From: Pollenia angustigena
Taxonomy: Eukaryota > Arthropoda > Insecta > Diptera > Polleniidae
Reading direction: 5' to 3'
NCBI GenBank assembly: GCA_930367215.1
Contig: OV884057.1
Span: forward strand, 266,122,339-266,186,338
Length of the DNA stretch: 64,000 nt
The translations under genes were made by a program, and so were the position numbers. Below, one piece after another: positions 9,598 to 21,100 of the stretch (the first letter of the stretch is position 1; each line of letters starts with the position of its first letter). Under the pieces are notes generated by a model. That model had not been told where the DNA came from. It was given only the letters and a program-made list of their open reading frames with translations, and made no database searches.

Positions 9598-11446
9598 CTA
9601 GCTGACCCGGTCCGCGTTGCTGGCCCCAAGCAAACATTAGTGTTGTATTACCAGACGATTTAAGTTGAGCTGTAAACGAAATTTACAGCCTTCAAAATTT
9701 TCCTTCCGTTAAAACCTAAATCGGTCAAGCCGTTCTCAAGTTATGCGCTTAATAGAAAAAGTGGGCGTAGAAGTAGGCGTGATACATTTTTCTTTCAATG
9801 AAAACGTAAAATGGAATAATACGAACATTTAAAAGAAAAATTAGTCAAATCGAAGGAGCCGTTTTTTGATTTTAGGTAAATCGAAAAAAGTGGGCGGGGC
9901 AAAATTTTCTTTCCGTAAAAACCTAAGTTATACCATGGCAATCATTTTAAAGAAAAAATCGTTTGAATCGGTCAAGCCGTTCTCAACTTATGCGCTTAAT
10001 AGAAAAAGTGGGCGTAAAAGTAGGCGTGATACATTTTTCTTTCGATGAAAACGTAAAAGGGATTAATACGAACATTTAAAAGAAAAATTAGTCAAATCGA
10101 TGAAGCCGTTTTTTGATTTTAGGTAAATCGAAAAAAGTGGGCGGGGCAAAATTTTCTTTCCGTAAAAACCTAAGTTGGACCATGGCAATCATTTTAAAGA
10201 AAAAATCGTTTGAATCGGTCAAGCCGTTCTCAACTTATGCGCTTAAAAGAAAAAGTGGGCGTAAAAGTAGGCGTGGTAAATTTTTCTTTCGATGAAAACT
10301 TAAAGTTGATTAATACGAACATTTGAAAGAACAATTATTCAACTCGATGGAGCCGTTTTCTGATTTTAGGTAATTCGAAAAAAGTGGGCGTAACAGTGGG
10401 CGGGGCAACATTTTCTTTCCGCAAAACCTAAGTTAGACCATGGCGATCATTTTAAAGAGAAAATCGTCCAAATTGGTCAAGCCGTTCTCAAGTAATGCGC
10501 TTAATAGAAAAAGTGGGCGTAAAAGTAGGCGTGATACATTTTTCTTTCGATGAAAACGTAAAAGGGATTAATACAAACATTTAAAAGGAAAATTAGTCAA
10601 ATCGATGAAGCCGTTTTTTGATTTTAGGTAAATCGAAAAAAGTGGGCGGGGCAAAATTTTCTTTCCGTAAAAACCTAAGTTGGACCATGGCAATCATTTT
10701 GAAGAAATCGTTGAATCGTTTGAATCGGTCAAGCCGTTCTAAACTTATGCGCTTAATAGAAAAAGTGGGCGTAAAAGTAGGCGTGGTAAATTTTTCTTTC
10801 GATGAAAACTTAAAGTTGATTAATACGAACATTTGAAAGAACAATTAGTCAACTCGATGGAGCCGTTTTCTGATTTTAGGTAATTCGAAAAAAGTGGGCG
10901 TAACAGTGGGCGGGGCAACATTTTATTTCCGCAAAACCTAAGTTAGACCATGGCGATCATTTTAAAGAAAAAAATCGTCCAAATCGGTCAAGCCGTTCTC
11001 CAGTTATGCGCTTAATAGAAAAAGTGGGCGTAAAAGTAGGCGTGGTAAATTTTTCTTTCGATGAAAACTTAATGTTGATTAAGACGAACATTTGAAGAAA
11101 AATAAGTCAACTCGATGGAGCCGTTTTCTGATTTTAGGTAAATCGAAAAAAGTGGGCGTAAAAGTGGGCGGGGCAAAATTTTATTTCCGTAAAAACCTAA
11201 GCTTGACCATGGCGATAATTTTAAAGAAAAAATCGTTGAAATCGGTCAAGCCGTTCTCAAGTTATGGTTTTTGCCACGCCCCTCCGCCCCCAGACCAAAA
11301 ATCAAAAATCAGACTTCCCTATGTCACCCGCCTGAATATTCTGAAGATTCCCTGAAAATTTCATCAAAATCGGCCCAGCCGTTTTGGAGTCCATACGTTA
11401 CATACATACACACATACATACACACATCCAATTTTATATATATAGA
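9598..11446 (-). mobile_element. Larger non-autonomous Helitron with central tandem repeats, inserted in copy 3
   Basis: Read on the minus strand it starts TCTATATATATAAAA and ends GGGTCAGCTAG, preceded by a GC-rich patch (GGCCAGCAACGCGGACC). Flanking bases are A at 9597 and T at 11447, the A^T target used by Helitrons, with no duplication. A second member of the family lies at 61895-62946, with the same 5' end and a closely similar 3' end. Near its 5' end it contains the CATACATACACACA microsatellite and a stretch with GGCTGGGCCGATTTTGATGA that recurs in many arthropod repeats. It encodes no RepHel protein. Confidence 0.7.
9690..11265. repeat. ~250-bp tandem repeat inside the Helitron (about six units)
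   Basis: The same block returns about every 247-260 bp. Landmarks are the phrase GATTTTAGGTAAATCG (9866 and about 10113, 10360, 10618, 10871, 11131), then AAAAGTGGGCGGGGC, ACCATGGCAATCATTTTAAA, GGTCAAGCCGTTCTC and AAGTAGGCGTG. Units differ by a few substitutions and small indels, so the array is older than the 468-bp satellite. Short open frames starting MILGKSKKV recur once per unit because of the repeat and are not genes. Drosophila DINE-TR1 Helitrons carry central tandem repeats of similar layout (family knowledge). Confidence 0.8.
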
Positions 11447-11703
11447 TTTCTAAAGCACTTTTTTTTGTCGGTTGCAAATATCTCCCATACCACCGCATCA
11501 AATTTAATGAATGATATCTCATTTTAAAGCTTATTTCTAACACTAATGACGAAAAATAATTAGAAATTGAAAAATTAATATTTTCATTGATAAAAATTAT
11601 ATTTTAAAATGTATTGAAGTTGCTAAAATTTCTATTAATTATTTTCATTTTATGTTACAAAAATGACAACTAACAGTGCGAAATATTCGCACGGGTCATC
11701 TAG

Positions 11704-12006
11704 TTATTATGTATTAAAGAAATTAAGTTCTTTTTTTCTTTTTTTTTAAAGCAGTAGTAGTTTTTTTGTTTCTTTAAGTATTAAAAATTTTCATTTAGCT
11801 AGAAAATTTTCTGCGCCATATACTCACTGTTGCCAATTTGACGGTTTTACAGTGATTCTAGCGGTTTTATGTGCCTACGCGACAAAATTTCCGTTCTGAC
11901 GGTAAGCGGGAAATCTAGTGGTTTTTTTAATATCAACAGAATATAAAATTTTTGTTCGAAGTATTTGAATATTTAAAATTTTTTTATAATTAAAATTATA
12001 AAGTAA
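11704..12006. other. Noncoding spacer
   Basis: AT-rich, with a T-run near 11730. CACTGTTGCCAATTTGACGG at 11826 resembles the CAGTGTTGCCAC ends of the hAT elements in the satellite and may be a worn terminal fragment; no partner end is seen. Confidence 0.3.
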
Positions 12007-12532
12007 GGGTGTGTGTGAAACGGTAGAAAAGTACTCATGGAAGTAAAATTTTGACACTATTGAGGTGAATAAAATTTCGCTAGCCTTAGGGGCTAGTACA
12101 AATTTTGGCATTAGTGTAGAAATTTTTGACAACCACAAAATTATTTTTTTTCATCAAATTTTTTTAAACAAAATAAAAAATAATATGGAAGCAGGACCAG
12201 CGGCAAAAAAATTAAAAAGAATTATACAAGATTGAAATATTTAAATATGTATAATCTTTTTTGCTCAAACTTTTTGAAAAATTTTTAATATATCAGAACG
12301 AATTCATCAAATAGTTGAGACGATCTCATTTCCAACATAATTGAAATGATTATTGGTAAACGTTTGTTTTATTTATTAATTTTCACAAAACTATTAGTAA
12401 TTGTTTTTTCTTTATGTCAAAATTTTACGTTGTCAAAAATGTTACAATTTCACACAGCACAAATATGAAAATTTTCTACCACAAACAAATTTCATTTCAC
12501 CATAGAACTTTGCTACCGTTTCACACACACCC
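12007..12532. mobile_element. Harbinger-like MITE with TAA target duplication
   Basis: The ends are inverted repeats of at least 20 bases: GGGTGTGTGTGAAACGGTAG at the left and its complement at the right (CTACCGTTTCACACACACCC). It is 526 bp, flanked by TAA at 12004-12006 and 12533-12535, as for PIF/Harbinger elements. It has no transposase frame; the minus-strand frame at 11875-12138 crosses the left end and is not a gene. Confidence 0.65.
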
Positions 12533-12535
12533 TAA

Positions 12536-13484
12536 GAAGAAAATAAAATTTTACAACATTTTTTTTTATTAATTTTTTAATTAGGATTAAGATTAAAAAT
12601 TATTTGTTGTTTTATAGTTAATTATGCTAATAACACTGGTCGGAAAAAAGGGTGGGAGCCTTCAAATATGTTCACAGATTGATTTTATTACGTCTAGGTT
12701 TTTATGGGCTTGTCTAATATTTCGTCCGAAATAAGGTGGCTATGCTTTAAAAGGAACTTTATTCCAAGTCATATGCTAGTAATCTGAATAGCTCCGAAAC
12801 AGTTAAAAATATAAAAAAATGTTATTTGGATGATTTAAAGAAAATTTTATCCGTAATAATTAATAAATTTTGTTCTCAATTATTGGATCAAAATCGGAGA
12901 AATCATTTTCCAGTAATGATGAAATATATTAGCATGACCGGCCCATAATAAAAAACTAGACGTGATAGAAAAAGACTTATACCGGATTTTAATTTAAAAT
13001 CTTTTTATTCAATCTATTTTACCAACTTTTAGGCACTTTTTTAAAAGAAACATTCTTGTACGTTCACGGGACTAAAAAGGCAGGGAAATTAAAAATCTTA
13101 TTATATAATTTAAACAAAAAGTCGTAAACCTTTAAAAAAGAAAAATATTGAGATTTCAGCGATATTTTAAAACATTTTACGCTAAATAAAGGATTTAGCG
13201 GCTTCTAGAGGTTTTTGAAGAACGTTTTGACGGTAAGTCTTTAAAAAAGTTCGCAAATTTTCAAGTCGAGAGGGGCGGAATAGGATTTTATTTTAGAGAA
13301 TTTTCTTAGAATTTTATGTAGTTTACGTTTTTGTTATACGACTTAAAAAAAAATCGAACGGCCCTAATATATATGCTTGCCGAAATGAAATTAAACACTG
13401 CGTCATTGCCAACAAAATGAAAATATCAAAAAGCTTTAAATTTTAAAATCGTTTCTTAAGACATAAAAAAATTAAATTAAAAAA
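12536..13484. other. Noncoding AT-rich stretch left of the satellite
   Basis: No coding frame of any length and no clear repeat structure. The satellite begins abruptly after an A/T run at about 13470-13485. Confidence 0.4.
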
Positions 13485-14316
13485 AAATTTTAATTTCAAA
13501 AGATTTTGTTATTCGTGCTTAATTCCCAGTTTTTATTATTGATAAAAACACTTGAAATTTATTGTTGATGGGATAAGCTATTCCTATGCATTTCACTGGT
13601 TGCTTAGGCCAGATCATCAGGAAACTTCATCCATAAAGGTTTTAGACAAACTAAAGATATTAAACCAAATAAAACTGTTAAACGTATAAGAATTATAGCA
13701 ACAGTTCTACTTGTAACAATATCAAAGTTTAAACAAAACACATCAACAATAAACAACAGTGGGTTCATCTCATCTTACATTTCCCCACTACAATTAGTTG
13801 AAATTCTCTCAACATTAATTGTAGTTGTAAGTAGGTTAAGAAAAACAAAATGAAAAAAACAACAACTTACAAAAGATGTTGTCAATTAAGTGTTTTTTAG
13901 GCCGTGCACTGCCTGTTTATTATCAAAAAGTAATTTCAATTTTTGGGAATACAAAATTTTAATTTCAAAAGATTTTGTTATTCGTGCCAGTGTTACCACC
14001 AGAAAAATTCAAAATTACACTTGAGATGAAGCAAAATTACCCGATTAAAATGAAATTACACCTGATATAAAATTGAAGTTTTATTTTAAAAAAGGGCATT
14101 TTCAAAGAATCAAAAACACAACATACTCATTGAAAGAACATCAGTTTTAGTTAAACTGTTAAGATTATTATTGTAATGTTTAATAAATTAACAAAAATAA
14201 CATTAAAGACTTAAAAACAATTAATAAAACATAAAATAAAACTCCTAAAATAATGAATTTAACTTCCACATTTGGTTGCATATATCTAGGGAAATGCTCA
14301 TTGCCATTCCTTTATA

Positions 14317-14853
14317 TTGGGTGTTTTTTAGCCCTATAGAGCTTACGAAAAGTTAGCTGACGAACTGTCATACTGATTTTACTTTTTGCTCAGGCACATC
14401 ATTATGAATAGATTCATGCTTGAACAGCTCCACCAAATCATCAAAATTTACTTTGAAAATCAGCCATCGATTTTCGCAACTTAAAGGCGACTACATGATT
14501 AAACTAATGCAACTTATTTCTTAGCAAATGAAGGCGATGTGTGCATTTAGAGAAAATAAACTGTCAATTAGACTTCAAGGCCGTGCGATGTGACACCTCT
14601 TGATTGTTTTCCGTAGGGCTGTAAAGTTACTGGTTTATGCTGATAAACCAGCAACAATTGACGTCGTGGAGGTCAACATTGTTCATTTTATTCGTGACAT
14701 GCAGCCCGCAATGACTTTCGTAAGGACAGGCGGTGTCTATTTGTTTGAAATCAGTTTCAAATGGTAATGCCGTAAATAAGTCCGCGATTAAAATTAATTT
14801 TTTTTTTATGTTGTCTTCCATTTTAATTTTCATGGTCTTAAAAAAACCCTTTA
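14317..14853 (+). pseudogene. Internally deleted mariner/Tc1-family element within copy A
   Basis: From 14406 the frame reads MNRFMLEQLHQIIKIYFENQ and then PSIFAT, like the N-terminal helix-turn-helix of the DUF4817-type mariner relatives common in Diptera, then a stop. From about 14630 a frame reads VYADKPATIDVVEVNIVHFI and later GGVYLFEISFKW, matching the tail of the same transposases. The catalytic DDE core between them is missing. The outer edges look like a pair of inverted ends (TTGGGTGTTTTTTAG left; the complement of the right edge reads AAAGGGTTTTTTTAAG), next to TA. Family identification is from memory of the motif, so moderate. Confidence 0.55.
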
Positions 14854-14955
14854 TACCTTATTTAGTAAACAAAATGCCTCTAGGGTTTTATACAACTGTC
14901 CCTTTCGTAATTAAGTTTTACAACTGTAAAGGGCGTTAAATATTTTTCAAACTAA

Positions 14956-15160
14956 CACTCAATTTGCATGATGAATTTTATGACGTCCAATTCTGGACGT
15001 AATTTTTTTGTTTGGTCAAGCGGCGTAGAGAAGAAAGAGGGATAGAAAAATAGACATGATTTTTGTTTTCTCTTCCGCTTTCTTTTCTACACCGCCTGCT
15101 GTCAAACAAAAAATGACGTCTAAAATTGACCGTCATAAAATTCATCATGTAAATAGAGAG
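14956..15160. mobile_element. 205-bp Harbinger-like fold-back MITE in copy A
   Basis: Ends CACTCAATTTGCATGATG and, reverse-complemented, CTCTCTATTTACATGATG, continuing AATTTTATGACG on both sides. The arms are complementary over much of the length (GGCGTAGAGAAGAAAG against CTTTCTTTTCTACACCGCC). It is flanked by TAA at 14953-14955 and 15161-15163. Copy B of the host element lacks it and reads AAACTAAAGCATT (complement near 32990), exactly the predicted empty site. Confidence 0.85.
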
Positions 15161-18100
15161 TAAAGCATTAAAAAGTTGCAAGATAAATTAAAAATTAATT
15201 ATATGTTGAAATATTGGAAACATAGCCCGCAGGCTAGTTTTTAGTTTGAATAACTTTTTCAATAAACTTCTGGTTCTAAATCACTATGATAGGCATCTTT
15301 ATCCAGTCTTAAGATCCACGTTGCGACATTCATTATCCAACTTTTGAAAATATATTTTTAATGATTGAAGTCTTTTCTTAAAAAACACCGAGATTTTAGT
15401 TCAGACGTCTGTGCACTTTTTAGCAACAATATTTGAAAAGCAATAAATGTCATTACTGAAATCGAATCTTGATTTTATTTGGTTATCTGAAGTAAGAATT
15501 TCAAATAGCACCTGAATTACACCTAAGAGAAATTACCCACGCTCTACCCACGACAGTAAAAATTGTACCAAATTCGGGTAATTACCCACAAAGTGGCAAC
15601 ACTGATTCGTGCTTAATTCCCAGTTTTTATTATTGATAAAAACACTTGAAATTTATTGTTGATGGGATAAGCTATTCCTATGCATTTCACTGGTTGCTTA
15701 GGCCAGATCATCAGGAAACTTCATCCATAAAGGTTTTAGACAAACTAAAGATATTAAACCAAATAAAACTGTTAAACGTATAAGAATTATAGCAACAGTT
15801 CTACTTGTAACAATATCAAAGTTTAAACAAAACACATCAACAATAAACAACAGTGGGTTCATCTCATCTTACATTTCCCCACTACAATTAGTTGAAATTC
15901 TCTCAACATTAATTGTAGTTGTAAGTAGGTTAAGAAAAACAAAATGAAAAAAACAACAACTTACAAAAGATGTTGTCAATTAAGTGTTTTTTAGGCCGTG
16001 CACTGCCTGTTTATTATCAAAAAGTAATTTCAATTTTTGGGAATACAAAATTTTAATTTCAAAAGATTTTGTTATTCGTGCTTAATTCCCAGTTTTTATT
16101 ATTGATAAAAACACTTGAAATTTATTGTTGATGGGATAAGCTATTCCTATGCATTTCACTGGTTGCTTAGGCCAGATCATCAGGAAACTTCATCCATAAA
16201 GGTTTTAGACAAACTAAAGATATTAAACCAAATAAAACTGTTAAACGTATAAGAATTATACAACAGTTCTACTTGTAACAATATCAAAGTTTAAACAAAA
16301 CACATCAACAATAAACAACAGTGGGTTCATCTCATCTTACATTTCCCCACTACAATTAGTTGAAATTCTCTCAACATTAATTGTAGTTGTAAGTAGGTTA
16401 AGAAAAACAAAATGAAAAAAACAACAACTTACAAAAGATGTTGTCAATTAAGTGTTTTTTAGGCCGTGCACTGCCTGTTTATTATCAAAAAGTAATTTCA
16501 ATTTTTGGGAATACAAAATTTTAATTTCAAAAGATTTTGTTATTCGTGCTTAATTCCCAGTTTTTATTATTGATAAAAACACTTGAAATTTATTGTTGAT
16601 GGGATAAGCTATTCCTATGCACTTCACTGGTTGCTTAGGCCAGATCATCAGGAAACTTCATCCATAAAGGTTTTAGACAAACTAAAGATATTAAACCAAA
16701 TAAAACTGTTAAACGTATAAGAATTATACAACAGTTCTACTTGTAACAATATCAAAGTTTAAACAAAACACATCAACAATAAACAACAGTGGGTTCATCT
16801 CATCTTACATTTCCCCACTACAATTAGTTGAAATTCTCTCAACATTAATTGTAGTTGTAAGTAGGTTAAGAAAAACAAAATGAAAAAAACAACAACTTAC
16901 AAAAGATGTTGTCAATTAAGTGTTTTTTAGGCCGTGCACTGCCTGTTTATTATCAAAAAGTAATTTCAATTTTTGGGAATACAAAATTTTAATTTCAAAA
17001 GATTTTGTTATTCGTGCTTAATTCCCAGTTTTTATTATTGATAAAAACACTTGAAATTTATTGTTGATGGGATAAGCTATTCCTATGCATTTCACTGGTT
17101 GCTTAGGCCAGATCATCAGGAAACTTCATCCATAAAGGTTTTAGACAAACTAAAGATATTAAACCAAATAAAACTGTTAAACGTATAAGAATTATACAAC
17201 AGTTCTACTTGTAACAATATCAAAGTTTAAACAAAACACATCAACAATAAACAACAGTGAAATTCTCTCAACATTAATTGTAGTTGTAAGTAGGTTAAGA
17301 AAAACAAAATGAAAAAAACAACAACTTACAAAAGATGTTGTCAATTAAGTGTTTTTTAGGCCGTGCACTGCCTGTTTATTATCAAAAAGTAATTTCAATT
17401 TTTGGGAATACAAAATTTTAATTTCAAAAGATTTTGTTATTCGTGCTTAATTCCCAGTTTTTATTATTGATAAAAACACTTGAAATTTATTGTTGATGGG
17501 ATAAGCTATTCCTATGCATTTCACTGGTTGCTTAGGCCAGATCATCAGGAAACTTCATCCATAAAGGTTTTAGACAAACTAAAGATATTAAACCAAATAA
17601 AACTGTTAAACGTATAAGAATTATACAACAGTTCTACTTGTAACAATATCAAAGTTTAAACAAAACACATCAACAATAAACAACAGTGGGTTCATCTCAT
17701 CTTACATTTCCCCACTACAATTAGTTGAAATTCTCTCAACATTAATTGTAGTTGTAAGTAGGTTAAGAAAAACAAAATGAAAAAAACAACAACTTACAAA
17801 AGATGTTGTCAATTAAGTGTTTTTTAGGCCGTGCACTGCCTGTTTATTATCAAAAAGTAATTTCATTTTTTGGGAATACAAAATTTTAATTTCAAAAGAT
17901 TTTGTTATTCGTGCTTAATTCCCAGTTTTTATTATTGATAAAAACACTTGAAATTTATTGTTGATGGGATAAGCTATTCCTATGCATTTCACTGGTTGCT
18001 TAGGCCAGATCATCAGGAAACTTCATCCATAAAGGTTTTAGACAAACTAAAGATATTAAACCAAATAAAACTGTTAAACGTATAAGAATTATACAACAGT

Positions 18101-21100
18101 TCTACTTGTAACAATATCAAAGTTTAAACAAAACACATCAACAATAAACAACAGTGGGTTCATCTCATCTTACATTTCCCCACTACAATTAGTTGAAATT
18201 CTCTCAACATTAATTGTAGTTGTAAGTAGGTTAAGAAAAACAAAATGAAAAAAACAACAACTTACAAAAGATGTTGTCAATTAAGTGTTTTTTAGGCCGT
18301 GCACGGCCTGTTTATTATCAAAAAGTAATTTCAATTTTTGGGAATACAAAATTTTAATTTCAAAAGATTTTGTTATTCGTGCTTAATTCCCAGTTTTTAT
18401 TATTGATAAAAACACTTGAAATTTATTGTTGATGGGATAAGCTATTCCTATGCATTTCACTGGTTGCTTAGGCCAGATCATCAGGAAACTTCATCCATAA
18501 AGGTTTTAGACAAACTAAAGATATTAAACCAAATAAAACTGTTAAACGTATAAGAATTATACAACAGTTCTACTTGTAACAATATCAAAGTTTAAACAAA
18601 ACACATCAACAATAAACAACAGTGGGTTCATCTCATCTTACATTTCCCCACTACAATTAGTTGAAATTCTCTCAACATTAATTGTAGTTGTAAGTAGGTT
18701 AAGAAAAACAAAATGAAAAAAACAACAACTTACAAAAGATGTTGTCAATTAAGTGTTTTTTAGGCCGTGCACTGCCTGTTTATTATCAAAAAGTAATTTC
18801 AATTTTTGGGAATACAAAATTTTAATTTCAAAAGATTTTGTTATTCGTGCTTAATTCCCAGTTTTTATTATTGATAAAAACACTTGAAATTTATTGTTGA
18901 TGGGATAAGCTATTCCTATGCATTTCACTGGTTGCTTAGGCCAGATCATCAGGAAACTTCATCCATAAAGGTTTTAGACAAACTAAAGATATTAAACCAA
19001 ATAAAACTGTTAAACGTATAAGAATTATACAACAGTTCTACTTGTAACAATATCAAAGTTTAAACAAAACACATCAACAATAAACAACAGTGGGTTCATC
19101 TCATCTTACATTTCCCCACTACAATTAGTTGAAATTCTCTCAACATTAATTGTAGTTGTAAGTAGGTTAAGAAAAACAAAATGAAAAAAACAACAACTTA
19201 CAAAAGATGTTGTCAATTAAGTGTTTTTTAGGCCGTGCACTGCCTGTTTATTATCAAAAAGTAATTTCAATTTTTGGGAATACAAAATTTTAATTTCAAA
19301 AGATTTTGTTATTCGTGCTTAATTCCCAGTTTTTATTATTGATAAAAACACTTGAAATTTATTGTTGATGGGATAAGCTATTCCTATGCATTTCACTGGT
19401 TGCTTAGGCCAGATCATCAGGAAACTTCATCCATAAAGGTTTTAGACAAACTAAAGATATTAAACCAAATAAAACTGTTAAACGTATAAGAATTATACAA
19501 CAGTTCTACTTGTAACAATATCAAAGTTTAAACAAAACACATCAACAATAAACAACAGTGGGTTCATCTCATCTTACATTTCCCCACTACAATTAGTTGA
19601 AATTCTCTCAACATTAATTGTAGTTGTAAGTAGGTTAAGAAAAACAAAATGAAAAAAACAACAACTTACAAAAGATGTTGTCAATTAAGTGTTTTTTAGG
19701 CCGTGCACTGCCTGTTTATTATCAAAAAGTAATTTCATTTTTTGGGAATACAAAATTTTAATTTCAAAAGATTTTGTTATTCGTGCTTAATTCCCAGTTT
19801 TTATTATTGATAAAAACACTTGAAATTTATTGTTGATGGGATAAGCTATTCCTATGCATTTCACTGGTTGCTTAGGCCAGATCATCAGGAAACTTCATCC
19901 ATAAAGGTTTTAGACAAACTAAAGATATTAAACCAAATAAAACTGTTAAACGTATAAGAATTATACAACAGTTCTACTTGTAACAATATCAAAGTTTAAA
20001 CAAAACACATCAACAATAAACAACAGTGGGTTCATCTCATCTTACATTTCCCCACTACAATTAGTTGAAATTCTCTCAACATTAATTGTAGTTGTAAGTA
20101 GGTTAAGAAAAACAAAATGAAAAAAACAACAACTTACAAAAGATGTTGTCAATTAAGTGTTTTTTAGGCCGTGCACTGCCTGTTTATTATCAAAAAGTAA
20201 TTTCAATTTTTGGGAATACAAAATTTTAATTTCAAAAGATTTTGTTATTCGTGCTTAATTCCCAGTTTTTATTATTGATAAAAACACTTGAAATTTATTG
20301 TTGATGGGATAAGCTATTCCTATGCATTTCACTGGTTGCTTAGGCCAGATCATCAGGAAACTTCATCCATAAAGGTTTTAGACAAACTAAAGATATTAAA
20401 CCAAATAAAACTGTTAAACGTATAAGAATTATACAACAGTTCTACTTGTAACAATATCAAAGTTTAAACAAAACACATCAACAATAAACAACAGTGGGTT
20501 CATCTCATCTTACATTTCCCCACTACAATTAGTTGAAATTCTCTCAACATTAATTGTAGTTGTAAGTAGGTTAAGAAAAACAAAATGAAAAAAACAACAA
20601 CTTACAAAAGATGTTGTCAATTAAGTGTTTTTTAGGCCGTGCACTGCCTGTTTATTATCAAAAAGTAATTTCAATTTTTGGGAATACAAAATTTTAATTT
20701 CAAAAGATTTTGTTATTCGTGCTTAATTCCCAGTTTTTATTATTGATAAAAACACTTGAAATTTATTGTTGATGGGATAAGCTATTCCTATGCATTTCAC
20801 TGGTTGCTTAGGCCAGATCATCAGGAAACTTCATCCATAAAGGTTTTAGACAAACTAAAGATATTAAACCAAATAAAACTGTTAAACGTATAAGAATTAT
20901 ACAACAGTTCTACTTGTAACAATATCAAAGTTTAAACAAAACACATCAACAATAAACAACAGTGGGTTCATCTCATCTTACATTTCCCCACTACAATTAG
21001 TTGAAATTCTCTCAACATTAATTGTAGTTGTAAGTAGGTTAAGAAAAACAAAATGAAAAAAACAACAACTTACAAAAGATGTTGTCAATTAAGTGTTTTT

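Larger units (their letters stand above)
9589..11703 (+). mobile_element. Short non-autonomous Helitron, copy 3, split by a larger Helitron
   Basis: The first nine bases (9589-9597) continue from copy 2; the body resumes at 11447 with TTTCTAAAGCAC and ends at the hairpin and CTAG at 11700-11703. Relative to copies 1 and 2 it has about 65 extra bases just before the hairpin (11600-11670). The interruption is exactly the reversed Helitron at 9598-11446, inserted between an A and a T. Three tandem copies thus preceded the larger insertion. Confidence 0.6.
13988..15604 (+). mobile_element. Composite non-autonomous hAT element, copy A, inside the satellite
   Basis: Ends are CAGTGTTACCACC and, reverse-complemented, CAGTGTTGCCACTT. 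It is flanked by ATTCGTGC (13980-13987 and 15605-15612), an 8-bp duplication of satellite sequence, so the insertion hit a satellite unit. Subterminal stretches are rich in AATTACCC/GGGTAATT words. The interior holds a deleted mariner-like element (about 14317-14853), and in this copy only a 205-bp MITE (14956-15160). The element is the reverse complement of the copy at 32557-33888. No hAT transposase is encoded. Confidence 0.85.

Noticed and set aside
9866..11453. Repeated small proteins beginning MILGKSKKVGGAKF
   Set aside because: They recur once per ~250-bp repeat unit, change frame and end with unit indels; they are translations of noncoding tandem repeats.
14978..15181. 67-codon minus-strand gene
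   Set aside because: It spans a fold-back MITE arm to arm and exists only because of the inverted repeat.
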